A stretch of 64,000 nucleotides of DNA, from positions 1 to 64,000 of the forward strand of contig NZ_JAUAMB010000002.1 in assembly GCF_031010175.1 (NCBI RefSeq), given 5' to 3'. Of this stretch, positions 8,878 to 17,567 are shown piece after piece. Numbering within the stretch: the stretch's first letter is position 1; each line of letters opens with the position of its first letter. This DNA comes from Halomonas sp. SpR1. Lineage in GTDB: Bacteria > Pseudomonadota > Gammaproteobacteria > Pseudomonadales > Halomonadaceae. Under the pieces are notes generated by a model that had not been told where the DNA came from, searched no databases, and saw only the letters and a list, made by a program, of their open reading frames with translations. A program made the position numbers and the translations under genes.

Positions 8878-10385
8878 TGGGCATCTCCAGCATCAGGTAG
8901 TAGCGTGCGAATCAGCACCTGGGGGTTGGCTAGTTGATCAGCCGTGGCTTGAGTGTAGCTGCTCACTGGCCCTGCCAGGGCGACTAACAGCGGGGCTGCG
9001 CTTAGTAGCCAGATAACGCCAAACCATTGGCGACGGGGCAGCGGGGCGCCGCTGCTCGTGCCCCGGTGGCTACGCCAAAAAAGCGTAGAGCCTGCCCTGG
9101 AAAGAGCAATTAGCGAGGCTAAACTGGTTAGCAGCAGCAGTGGCCAGAGCCATAGGCGCTGAGTGCCCTCGGCGGCATTGAGCATTAATGCCTTGCCGAA
9201 GGCGCCGGAAAAGGGCGGTACGCCTGCCACGGCGATTGCGCCGACAAAGAACAGCATGGCGAGTGCTGCTCCCTGCACCATAGGGCGACCCTTGACCAAA
9301 CGGGTAGCCGCTTTACCACGCTGCAGGCCAATCATTTCTGCTAGCAGGAATAGCCCACCAGTGATAAGCGTGGTGTGGATCAAGTAGTAGAGTAGCGCAG
9401 ATACCGCCTGGGGGGAGCGCATGCCAATACCCGCCAGCAGCGTGCCCACCGACACCAGCACCAGGTAAGCCACCAACAGGCGCAAATCTCGCGCCGCCAT
9501 CACCCCAACGCCAGCGGCTGCCAGGGTAGCAAGCGACAGCCACCATACCCAAGGCTGCTCCAGCGCCTCCAAACCGCCAGCGCTATCGCCAAAAATGAGC
9601 GAGTAAACGCGCAGAATGGCGTAGATACCCACTTTGGTCATAATCGCAAACAGTGCCGCTACCGGCGCGGGAGCAGAAGCGTAGGCTTTGGGTAGCCAGA
9701 AGTAGAGCGGCAGGATCGCCGCTTTTAACCCAAACACTACCAGCAGCATCAGTGCCCCAGCGCTCACTAACCCATCTCGCTCTGCCGGCAGTTCGGCTAC
9801 TCGAATCGCCATATCGGCCATGTTGAGCGTGCCGGTGGCGCCATACAGAATCCCCACCGCAATCAGAAACAGCGAAGAGCCCGCCAGGTTAAGTACCACA
9901 TAGTGGACGCTGGCCTGAATGCGCGCTTTGCCACCGCCGTGGAGTAGCAGGGCGTAAGAAGCCAGCAGCAGTACTTCAAAGAAGACGAACAGATTGAACA
10001 AGTCACCGGTTAAAAAAGCGCCGTTAATGCCCAACAGCTGCCACTGAAAAAGACCATGGAAGTTGCTGCCTTTTTCATCGTCACCGGCGCAGGCAAACAC
10101 CACTGCGCCAACGGCCAGGATGGCGGTCAGTAGGAGCATTAACGCTGAGAGACGATCCAGCACCAGTACGATACCAAAAGGCGCCTGCCAGTCGCCCAGG
10201 GCGTAGTAAGTGATCTCTCCGCTAGCGGCTTGGCGTAACAAGCCAATCGCTACCAATAGCAGCAGGGCGGTGGCAGCAACGCTCACCGCGCGCTTGTAAC
10301 GCACTAATCCCTGGCGCTGATAGAGCAGTAGAATGCCCGCCACTAACGGTAGGACAACAGGGAAAACAATCAGGTGCTGCATCAT
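8874..10385 (-). CDS. mrpD: Mrp-type Na+/H+ antiporter subunit D
   Basis: MrpD is one of the two large subunits related to the proton-pumping subunits of respiratory complex I (NuoL/M/N type). It is thought to form part of the ion path. The 503 residues form about 14 transmembrane helices. Conserved features include GLKAAILPLYFWLPKAYASA (lysine and proline breaking a membrane helix) and the acidic residue in NLFVFFEVLLLASY. Two adjacent ATGs (10385 and 10382) are possible; the first overlaps the mrpC stop by 4 bases. Confidence 0.95.
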   Translation of the reverse strand: MMQHLIVFPVVLPLVAGILLLYQRQGLVRYKRAVSVAATALLLLVAIGLLRQAASGEITYYALGDWQAPFGIVLVLDRLSALMLLLTAILAVGAVVFACAGDDEKGSNFHGLFQWQLLGINGAFLTGDLFNLFVFFEVLLLASYALLLHGGGKARIQASVHYVVLNLAGSSLFLIAVGILYGATGTLNMADMAIRVAELPAERDGLVSAGALMLLVVFGLKAAILPLYFWLPKAYASAPAPVAALFAIMTKVGIYAILRVYSLIFGDSAGGLEALEQPWVWWLSLATLAAAGVGVMAARDLRLLVAYLVLVSVGTLLAGIGMRSPQAVSALLYYLIHTTLITGGLFLLAEMIGLQRGKAATRLVKGRPMVQGAALAMLFFVGAIAVAGVPPFSGAFGKALMLNAAEGTQRLWLWPLLLLTSLASLIALSRAGSTLFWRSHRGTSSGAPLPRRQWFGVIWLLSAAPLLVALAGPVSSYTQATADQLANPQVLIRTLLPDAGDAQ

Positions 10386-10714
10386 TCTCGGTCTTCCTTT
10401 TTACCGTCGACGTGGTCATTACCCACTTCACTGCGGGCCCGCATCGCCAGAATCACCACAAAGGCGGTCATGGCGAAGCCGATCACAATGGCGGTGAGCA
10501 CCAGCGCCTGGGGGAGCGGGTCGGCATAATCAGTTCCTTCAGACACAATAGCGGGCCCGTCAGTGGTCAGGCCGCCCATGGAAAACAGGAACAGGTTGAC
10601 TGCGTAAGAGAGCAGGGTGAGACCTACCACCACCGGAAAGGTACGGCCACGCAACGTCAGGTAGAGGCCACAGGCGGTCAATATACCGGTGGTCATCGCG
10701 TAGAGCAGTTCCAT
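10382..10714 (-). CDS. mrpC: Mrp-type Na+/H+ antiporter subunit C
   Basis: MrpC is the NuoK-like small subunit. Its 110 residues span three helices, with the family pattern YLTLRGRTFPVVVGLTLLSY followed by NLFLFSMGG. The C-terminus is charged and cytoplasmic. The ATG shares one base with the mrpA stop (TAATG), indicating translational coupling to the large fused subunit upstream. Confidence 0.94.
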   Translation of the reverse strand: MELLYAMTTGILTACGLYLTLRGRTFPVVVGLTLLSYAVNLFLFSMGGLTTDGPAIVSEGTDYADPLPQALVLTAIVIGFAMTAFVVILAMRARSEVGNDHVDGKKEDRE

Positions 10715-13554
10715 TAGAGAGGCTCCTTGGCAGAGGGCGTTGCGGCGTTGGCGTCAGCCTCTTTTTCTGAGGCTTCGGTCACCGGGCGATGGGCGGTGGT
10801 GACTTTGCCCAGGTTGGCAAGAATCATCAGCGTAGCGCCCACTACCGCTAAGTAAACACCCAGGTCAAAGAGCAGCGCGGTGGCCAGTTCAAAGGTACCG
10901 ATGAGCGGTAGCGTGAAGTAGCCAAACGCCGAGGTTAAGAATGGATGGCCGAACAGCCAGCTACCCAGACCCGTTAGCGTAGCAATCGCTACCCCGATAA
11001 CTGCTACGGGTTGGAAGGGGAAGTCCAAACGCTCTTGCGCCCACTCCACGCCTCGCGCCATATACAGCAGGATCAAAGCGACCGCAGTAATCAGCCCGGC
11101 AATAAAGCCGCCCCCTGGCTGGTTATGGCCGCGCAGGAAGATAAACGCGGAAACCAATAATGCCAACGGCAGCAGCGTCATTGAAATTGACGTGAGCACG
11201 GCTGGGTAGCGGTCAGGCGACCACACCCGGCCTTCGCCGTCACTGTGGGGAATAAACAAACGCAGGCGATTCAGCAGCTTGAAGATGGCCAAGCCTGCTA
11301 GGGCCAACACGGTGATCTCCCCCAGGGTATCGAAACCCCGGAAGTCGACCAGAATCACGTTAACCACGTTATAGCCACCGCCGCCGGGCTTGCTGTTTTC
11401 CACAAAGAAACTGGAAATCGACAGCGTATCGCGGGTCATGACCGCGTAGTTAAGGCTGGCGATCACCAGACCCAGTGAGCCCGCTAGCAGCATGTCGCGG
11501 ATATTACGCAGCGGGCTGGATTCGCGGGGCGTTTTCTGCGGTAGGAAAAATAGCGCCAGCATCAGCAGAATCATGGTGACAACTTCCACCGAAAGCTGTG
11601 TCAACGCCAGATCCGGTGCGGAGAAACGCGCAAAAGTAAGCGCCACAAAGAGCCCTACTACCGACAGCATCAGCAGTGAAATTAGCCGGTAGCGGTGGGT
11701 GGCGGCGGTCGCTATGCCCCCAAACATCAGCATGCCCGCGCCTAACAGTAGAACGCCATCCAGCTCTTGGTTGCCTGCTGCGCCGGTTAAATCGGTTATT
11801 TGTACAAGACCGACCCCGCCCATCACCAGTGCACCTAGCCAGAGCCAGCCCACATAGCGCTGCAGCGAGTTGCCTTCCAGGGCCGCAATAAGCTGCTCGG
11901 CGCGATAGCCCATAGCCACAAGAATGCGCTCAAACACGCGTCGGGCATCGACCCCAGCAAACTGCTGGGTAAATCGACGCATATCGGCATGCCGCCAATA
12001 CAGTGCGATACCCACTAAGAAGGCGAGCAGGCTCATGATGAGCGGCAGATTAACGCCGTGCCAGATAGCCAGATGAAAATCGAGCGGACTGCCGATGACG
12101 GCCTGGCTGGCAAGCTTTAACAATCCCGTTGCCATCAATGCCGGGAACAGACCCACCACCACGCAGAGTACGACCAATATTTCTACCGGCAGGCGCATTA
12201 GGTGCGGCGGCTCATGGGGCGATTTTGGCGGCGCTTCACGGGCCGGTTTGAAGAACACTGCGTGTACTAAACGCAGCGAGTAAGCGACCGAAAGGATACC
12301 ACCGAGCGCCGCCAATGCAGGCAGTAGCCAGCTTAGGCCACCTAAAACGGGCGTCGCTAGCGCCTCGGTGAAGAACATCTCTTTGGATAAAAAGCCATTA
12401 AACAGCGGAACGCCCGCCATGGCGGCCGCTGCCAACGTGGTTAATAGCGCGGTCACCGGCATGGCTTTTTTCAGCCCACCGAGCTGCTTTAGCTCCCGAG
12501 TGCCGGTTTCATGGTCGATAATACCAGCACTCATAAACAGCGCGGCTTTAAAGGTGGCGTGATTAAGAATATGAAACAGTGCGGCCAAAATCGCCATGGG
12601 GCTGCCGATGCCCAGCAGCACGGTGATCAAGCCTAAATGGCTAACAGTGGAGAATGCCAAAATACCTTTCAGGTCGGTTTTCATTAGCGCAAACCAGGCG
12701 CCATATAGCATGGTGACGATCCCGACCAGGGAAACGACCACGCTCCACAGCTCGCTGCCCGCGATGGCGGGGTGCAGACGCGCCATCAGGAAAATGCCCG
12801 CTTTCACCATGGTGGCCGAGTGCAGATAGGCCGATACCGGCGTGGGCGCTGCCATGGCATGGGGTAACCAAAAATGGAACGGGAATTGGGCCGATTTGGT
12901 AAAGGCCCCCAACAGTACCAACCCCAGCATAAGCGGGTAGCGCGGGTCGGCAAGGATAACGTCTCCGCTGGCCAGCACATCGCCCATGTTGAAGCTGCCT
13001 GCCATATCGCCGAGTAACAGTAAGCCTGCCAGCAGTGCCAGGCCTCCCGCGCCGGTCACCGTTAGCGCCATACGTGCGCCTTTACGGGCATCTGATTGGT
13101 GCGACCAGTAGCCTATCAGCAAAAACGAGGAGAGGCTGGTTAGCTCCCAGAACAGCCAGAGCAGAATCAGGTTGTCCGACATTGAAATACCCACCATCGA
13201 CGCCATAAATAGCATCAGGAAGGCGTAGAATCGGCCAAAGGGCTCATCTTTGGCTAAATAGAAGTGAGCATAAAGAATAATCAGCAGGCCAATGCCGAGT
13301 ATCAGCATGTTGAACAGCAGCGATAGCCCATCCAGGCGAAACGCCAAGTTCAGCGCCAGTTCAGGCATCCAGGTGGCCGAAAAACGCAGTTGCTCGCCGT
13401 CTAGCAGAGCTGGCACGTTGAGTAGCGTCATCACTAAGGCGGTAGCTGGCAACACAGCCGTTGCAAGGGAACAGAAACTTCGCCCACGCTGTGCGGTGAG
13501 TGCCGGTACCAGTACGCCTAGCAGAGGCAATAAGGCTATCCAAAGCAGTGTCAT
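10714..13554 (-). CDS. mrpA: Mrp-type Na+/H+ antiporter fused subunits A and B
   Basis: At 946 residues this is an MrpA/MrpB fusion. The N-terminal two-thirds is NuoL-like (for example [20 protein letters not shown] and the helix-breaking motif [20 protein letters not shown]). Next comes the MrpA-specific C-terminal region, then an MrpB domain in roughly the last 180 residues, recognised by [16 protein letters not shown]. Gene order A(B)-C-D-E-F-G with a fused A-B is the so-called group 2 arrangement of proteobacteria. The complex exports Na+ in exchange for H+, supporting growth in high salt and at alkaline pH. It is the first gene of the operon; the start ATG has only a weak ribosome binding site. 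Confidence 0.96.
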   Translation of the reverse strand: MTLLWIALLPLLGVLVPALTAQRGRSFCSLATAVLPATALVMTLLNVPALLDGEQLRFSATWMPELALNLAFRLDGLSLLFNMLILGIGLLIILYAHFYLAKDEPFGRFYAFLMLFMASMVGISMSDNLILLWLFWELTSLSSFLLIGYWSHQSDARKGARMALTVTGAGGLALLAGLLLLGDMAGSFNMGDVLASGDVILADPRYPLMLGLVLLGAFTKSAQFPFHFWLPHAMAAPTPVSAYLHSATMVKAGIFLMARLHPAIAGSELWSVVVSLVGIVTMLYGAWFALMKTDLKGILAFSTVSHLGLITVLLGIGSPMAILAALFHILNHATFKAALFMSAGIIDHETGTRELKQLGGLKKAMPVTALLTTLAAAAMAGVPLFNGFLSKEMFFTEALATPVLGGLSWLLPALAALGGILSVAYSLRLVHAVFFKPAREAPPKSPHEPPHLMRLPVEILVVLCVVVGLFPALMATGLLKLASQAVIGSPLDFHLAIWHGVNLPLIMSLLAFLVGIALYWRHADMRRFTQQFAGVDARRVFERILVAMGYRAEQLIAALEGNSLQRYVGWLWLGALVMGGVGLVQITDLTGAAGNQELDGVLLLGAGMLMFGGIATAATHRYRLISLLMLSVVGLFVALTFARFSAPDLALTQLSVEVVTMILLMLALFFLPQKTPRESSPLRNIRDMLLAGSLGLVIASLNYAVMTRDTLSISSFFVENSKPGGGGYNVVNVILVDFRGFDTLGEITVLALAGLAIFKLLNRLRLFIPHSDGEGRVWSPDRYPAVLTSISMTLLPLALLVSAFIFLRGHNQPGGGFIAGLITAVALILLYMARGVEWAQERLDFPFQPVAVIGVAIATLTGLGSWLFGHPFLTSAFGYFTLPLIGTFELATALLFDLGVYLAVVGATLMILANLGKVTTAHRPVTEASEKEADANAATPSAKEPL

Positions 13555-13637
13555 GGGGTCATCCAGCGGCTAAATATTAAAGTCAAAAGGGTACCAACAG
13601 GGCGCCTATAAAGGCGTTCTGGTGGCGCAGCATACAT

Positions 13638-13663
13638 CAAGTGAAACAATAGGATATCACTTG
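13638..13663. promoter_or_regulatory. 7 bp inverted repeat between the Mrp operon and the NavBac gene
   Basis: CAAGTGA (13638-13644) and TCACTTG (13657-13663) are perfect inverted repeats separated by 12 bases, near the middle of the 172-base divergent intergenic region. It could be an operator shared by the Mrp operon and the sodium channel gene, or a chance dyad. No regulator gene is adjacent. Confidence 0.3.
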
Positions 13664-13726
13664 TGTAGCAGGCGTGTAATTTTAGTATAAAGTGTGCGGA
13701 TTAACCGTTGAGAGATTTTTTGTTAC

Positions 13727-14617
13727 ATGAGTGAGTCCTTTACTACTTGGCAGGCCCGCTTTGAAAAGCTGCGTTCGAACAAGTTTTTTGAGGCGGTGGT
13801 GATCGCCATTATCGTTATTTCGGCCCTGGTAATCGGGGCGAAGACCTACGATGAAACCACTCAGGTCGAGCAGTGGCTGCTCTATCTCGATATTGCGGTA
13901 ACGATTTTTTTCCTGATCGAAATTTTAATCAGAATGGCCGCCGAACGCAGCCTGCTTAGCTTTTTCAAAAAGGGCTGGAACGTTTTTGACTTCCTGATTG
14001 TTACCGCCAGCCTGATTCCCATGGACGACTCGGAAATGGTGCTGCTGGCAAGGCTACTGCGTATTTTCCGGGTGCTGCGCTTGGTATCGATGATTCCCGA
14101 GCTCCAGATGCTCTTGAGCGCCTTGGTCAAGTCGGTGCCGCGGATGGGGTATGTGGTACTGCTGATGTTTATCATCTTTTACATATACGCCGCCATTGGC
14201 AGTTTTCTATTTCACAATGTAGACGAGGGTCTGTGGGGCAATATTTCCCTGGCGATGCTCACGCTGTTTCAAGTAGCGACGTTTGAGAGCTGGGCCACCG
14301 CCGTGCTCTATCCCGCCATGGAGGTTTACCCCTACGCCTGGATCTATTTCTTAACTTTTATCTTTTTGAACGCCTTTATCTTTCTCAATATGATGATTGG
14401 TATTGTGCTGGACGTAATGCAGAAAGAGAGCGCGCAAATGGCGCTGGACAACGGCGAAGGCGAAGAAGCCGAGCTGCAGTCGCTACGCAATGATGTTCGC
14501 GGGCTGAAAGCACAGCTTGACCGCATGGAGTCAGCCCTCGCTCAAGCCTACTCGACAGCCCCCACGCACCACAATGACGCGGGCGGTAAGCATACCGACA
14601 AGCCCACAACTGACTGA
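13727..14617 (+). CDS. bacterial voltage-gated sodium channel (NavBac family)
   Basis: This is a single-repeat six-helix voltage-gated channel of 296 residues, expected to work as a homotetramer. S1 is about residues 21-38, S2 48-70 and S3 84-98. S4 is about 103-121, with arginines every third position (R109, R112, R115, R118). S5 (138-163), pore helix, selectivity filter TFESWA (185-190) and S6 (200-228) follow. The C-terminal tail contains an acidic neck and a heptad-like coiled coil (about 248-271), as in NaChBac. The filter glutamate-serine-tryptophan is canonical for sodium, but phenylalanine replaces the usual leucine before the glutamate. The gene is divergent from the Mrp operon, which suggests channel-mediated Na+ re-entry balancing Mrp export. 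Confidence 0.92.
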   Translation: MSESFTTWQARFEKLRSNKFFEAVVIAIIVISALVIGAKTYDETTQVEQWLLYLDIAVTIFFLIEILIRMAAERSLLSFFKKGWNVFDFLIVTASLIPMDDSEMVLLARLLRIFRVLRLVSMIPELQMLLSALVKSVPRMGYVVLLMFIIFYIYAAIGSFLFHNVDEGLWGNISLAMLTLFQVATFESWATAVLYPAMEVYPYAWIYFLTFIFLNAFIFLNMMIGIVLDVMQKESAQMALDNGEGEEAELQSLRNDVRGLKAQLDRMESALAQAYSTAPTHHNDAGGKHTDKPTTD

Positions 14618-14633
14618 TTTTAGGAGAGCCGCC

Positions 14634-16340
14634 ATGATGTTGACTGATCCTGCCAAAAAGTACCGCCCCTTTGTGGCCGTTGATCTGCCCGACCGCCAAT
14701 GGCCGAGCCAGCGGATTGAAACGGCGCCTATCTGGTGCAGCGTTGACTTGCGCGACGGCAACCAGTCGCTGATCGATCCCATGGATCAGGAGCGTAAACA
14801 GCGCTTGTTCGATATGCTGCTCAGCGTCGGTTTCAAACAGATAGAGGTGGGGTTTCCGTCAGCATCGCAAACGGACTTCGATTTTGTACGCTCGCTTATA
14901 GAGCAGGATAAAATCCCTGATGATGTGACCATTCAGGTGCTGACCCAGGCGCGTCCGCACTTGATTGAACGCACCTTTGAGGCGTTAAAAGGTGCCAAAA
15001 ACGCCATCGTTCACGTCTATAACGCCACCGACCCCATGTTCCGCCGGGTGGTGTTCAACGTGGATAAAACCGAGTGTATCCAAATTGCGGTGGATGCCAC
15101 CGCGCAAATTCGCGACGAAATGAAGGCAGCGCCGGAAACCAACTGGATCTTCCAGTACTCGCCGGAACTTTTCACCACCACCGAGATGGATTTTGCCGTC
15201 GAAATCGTCGAAGCGGTGATGGACGCTTACGGTTCCAGTGCGGATAAACCCATGATCGTGAACCTACCGGCTACGGTGGAAGTCGCCACGCCCAATAACT
15301 ACGCCGACCAGATCGAGTGGTTCTGCCGCCATGTCAAAAACCGTGACCATCTGATTGTCAGCGTTCACCCCCATAACGACCGCGGCACTGGCGTGGCGGC
15401 AGCCGAGCTAACGCTGATGGCCGGAGCTGACCGCGTTGAAGGCACACTGTTTGGCAACGGCGAGCGTACTGGCAACGTCGATATCGTGACCCTGGCGATG
15501 AATATGTACACCCAGGGCGTTAACCCTGCGCTGGATTTCTCCAATATCACCCCGATCATGCGCGAAGTGGAGTACTGCAACCAGCTGCCGGTGCATCCCC
15601 GCCACCCCTATGTGGGAGATCTGGTATTTACCGCCTTCTCCGGCTCCCACCAGGACGCAATCAAAAAAGGCATGGCGGATCGTCGTGCGAACCCTGATGC
15701 TCTGTGGGATGTGCCCTATCTGCCCATCGACCCCCTTGATGTGGGTCGCAGTTATGAAGCGGTTATCCGGGTTAATAGCCAATCGGGTAAAGGTGGGGTG
15801 TCTTACCTGCTGGAGCAGGAGCACGGGATCGAGCTGCCGCGTCGTCTTTCCATCGAGTTCAGTCAGGTGGTGCAGGAAGTGGCGGAGCGCACCGGTCGTG
15901 AGATTACCTCGCAGATGATTTATCAGGCCTTTGCAGATGAATATCTGGAGCAGCGATTGCCCTTTGCGCTGGTCAACCACCGTTTATCGTCGGAGCCTGA
16001 TAGCCCTAGAGTAACGCTTGACGCCGTGGTCGAGCAGGAGGGCGAGCGGCAAACGCTCAACGGCGAAGGCAACGGGCCGCTCGCAGCGTTTGTAAAAGCG
16101 CTGGCTGCTGCCGGGCACGATGTGGAAATTATCGACTACCACGAGCACTCCCGTGGTCAGGGCGCTGACGCCGAAGCCATTGCCTACGTGGAAGTGCGCA
16201 TCGACGGCAAAGCGGTGTTCGGCGTGGGTACCGATGAGAGCATCACCAGCGCTTCCATGAAAGGTGTGCTGAGCGCCATCAATCGGCACCACTCTACCCA
16301 GCCCGCAGCGGCCAACGTGACGGCGGAGACGTTGGGGTAA
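14634..16340 (+). CDS. leuA: 2-isopropylmalate synthase (LeuA)
   Basis: LeuA condenses acetyl-CoA with 2-oxoisovalerate, the first committed step of leucine synthesis. The 568 residues match the longer LeuA type common in pseudomonads and halomonads. The TIM-barrel N-terminus shows the metal-site motif [13 protein letters not shown] (D38, D41) and [11 protein letters not shown] later in the barrel. The C-terminal regulatory (leucine-binding) domain ends the protein. The start at 14634 follows taggagag and gives a typical N-terminus; an upstream in-frame extension overlaps the channel gene and is unlikely to be translated. No leader peptide or attenuator is visible in the 16-base gap before it. 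Confidence 0.96.
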   Translation: MMLTDPAKKYRPFVAVDLPDRQWPSQRIETAPIWCSVDLRDGNQSLIDPMDQERKQRLFDMLLSVGFKQIEVGFPSASQTDFDFVRSLIEQDKIPDDVTIQVLTQARPHLIERTFEALKGAKNAIVHVYNATDPMFRRVVFNVDKTECIQIAVDATAQIRDEMKAAPETNWIFQYSPELFTTTEMDFAVEIVEAVMDAYGSSADKPMIVNLPATVEVATPNNYADQIEWFCRHVKNRDHLIVSVHPHNDRGTGVAAAELTLMAGADRVEGTLFGNGERTGNVDIVTLAMNMYTQGVNPALDFSNITPIMREVEYCNQLPVHPRHPYVGDLVFTAFSGSHQDAIKKGMADRRANPDALWDVPYLPIDPLDVGRSYEAVIRVNSQSGKGGVSYLLEQEHGIELPRRLSIEFSQVVQEVAERTGREITSQMIYQAFADEYLEQRLPFALVNHRLSSEPDSPRVTLDAVVEQEGERQTLNGEGNGPLAAFVKALAAAGHDVEIIDYHEHSRGQGADAEAIAYVEVRIDGKAVFGVGTDESITSASMKGVLSAINRHHSTQPAAANVTAETLG

Positions 16341-16374
16341 GCTTACGCTTATCAATTGAGTGAGGTGGAGAGCG

Positions 16375-17493
16375 ATGCGGCCCTGGCAAATAATAGTAGT
16401 CACCGCGATAGTGGTAGCAGGGCTAGCATCAACGCTGGCCTCCCGCGAACCTTTTGAGTCCAAGCTGGTACGCTTGGAAGCGCAGCGGGCGCTGCCCACT
16501 TTAGAGGCATCACTTGAGCAGGCGTCGCCAACGCTCAACGCGCTTTTTCTCAGCTACGCCAACGATCAGGCGCTATGGATGAGCGCCTCTTTGGCGATTT
16601 TACGCCACGGTGATATGGCTCGCGATGTGCTGGTGGAGTATGGCTTAGTGCCCGATTTTCAGCGGGTGTTAGTGCGCTATGGGGCCGACGCCATACTGCC
16701 TATCAGCTACTTTCGCCACCACGATGTCGCTACGCTAAGGGCGCAGCACTGGGTTGGTGAGCGCTACCAGCAGTTTAGCCGCTGGTGGAGCGATGAAGAG
16801 GGTGGTGCAGATTCAGCGTTCACACCTTACCGTCGCGGCCAGATGGGCATTGCTTTGCTGGATGCCAATGGCCATGCGCTGCTTAACCAGTTTGTGGTCA
16901 GTGAGCATGGCGAGATTGAGTGGTTGCAGGGTGAGCGAGTAGTCGCGGGTGTAGGCGATTTCTTTACCAGCGGGCTACGTGATCTTGAAAGCCAGTGGCG
17001 CCGCGGCGACGCCATTGGCGCCGCCGATCTAGGTTGGGCGGGTGTCGATCTCCTTGTGATGGCCAGCACCGTTAAGGTGCTGCGGGCAGGCAAGGCCGCT
17101 CGTGCTGCGCGGGTGGGCAGTGTGGAGGCGCAGGGCGCTCGCGCTGGCTTGCGCCAGGGAATCGTTGCCACAGGCGGGCGTTTTGCGACCTTGCCGCGTA
17201 TGGCTAAAGTGGCAGCGGTGGCGGGCACTGCCTATATAGTGGCCCGTCATCCAAGTCTGGTCAGCGCGCTGGGCGCCAACCTTTCTACCTGGCTAGGCTG
17301 GCCGGTATGGTTGGGCCAGTTTCTTGTCTGGCTAATCGTGCTACTGTCGGCGCTGTTTATTGGCCGCTTTATCTACCGCTGGTTACTTACACCACTATTG
17401 TGGCTGTTGGTACCGCTGATGCGAGTATGTTTTAAAACAGCTAACCATGCGTTAACCCAGCGGACTCAAAGGCAAGCCGATGAGACTAATTAA
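16375..17493 (+). CDS. membrane protein of unknown function
   Basis: I do not recognise this 372-residue protein. It begins with a signal-anchor helix (about residues 5-22). A mostly soluble middle follows, with a lysine/arginine/alanine-rich stretch near residues 230-270. The C-terminal third is strongly hydrophobic (about 275-355, probably two or three helices), ending in a short basic tail. There are no cysteine clusters, nucleotide-binding motifs or obvious repeats. The ATG at 16375 has a gaggtggag site upstream; a GTG at 16360 is a weaker alternative. It follows leuA by 34 bases and is closed by a strong terminator, so it may be co-transcribed with leuA, but no functional link is evident. 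Confidence 0.8.
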   Translation: MRPWQIIVVTAIVVAGLASTLASREPFESKLVRLEAQRALPTLEASLEQASPTLNALFLSYANDQALWMSASLAILRHGDMARDVLVEYGLVPDFQRVLVRYGADAILPISYFRHHDVATLRAQHWVGERYQQFSRWWSDEEGGADSAFTPYRRGQMGIALLDANGHALLNQFVVSEHGEIEWLQGERVVAGVGDFFTSGLRDLESQWRRGDAIGAADLGWAGVDLLVMASTVKVLRAGKAARAARVGSVEAQGARAGLRQGIVATGGRFATLPRMAKVAAVAGTAYIVARHPSLVSALGANLSTWLGWPVWLGQFLVWLIVLLSALFIGRFIYRWLLTPLLWLLVPLMRVCFKTANHALTQRTQRQADETN

Positions 17494-17515
17494 GGCGATG
17501 GGATTGAACATAAAT

Positions 17516-17545
17516 GGGGCGGCTTAAGGCCGCCCCGTTGGTTTT
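17516..17545 (+). terminator. rho-independent terminator after the leuA-distal gene
   Basis: A perfect 8 bp G/C stem (ggggcggc / gccgcccc, loop ttaag) is followed by gttggtttt. It lies 23 bases after the unknown membrane protein gene and before the convergent PQQ dehydrogenase. Confidence 0.85.
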
Positions 17546-17567
17546 CTATTGATCACAACCGCAAGCG

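Noticed and set aside
14517-14633. 39-codon N-terminal extension of leuA
   Set aside because: It overlaps the NavBac coding region in another frame; the ATG at 14634 has a strong binding site and gives the normal LeuA start.
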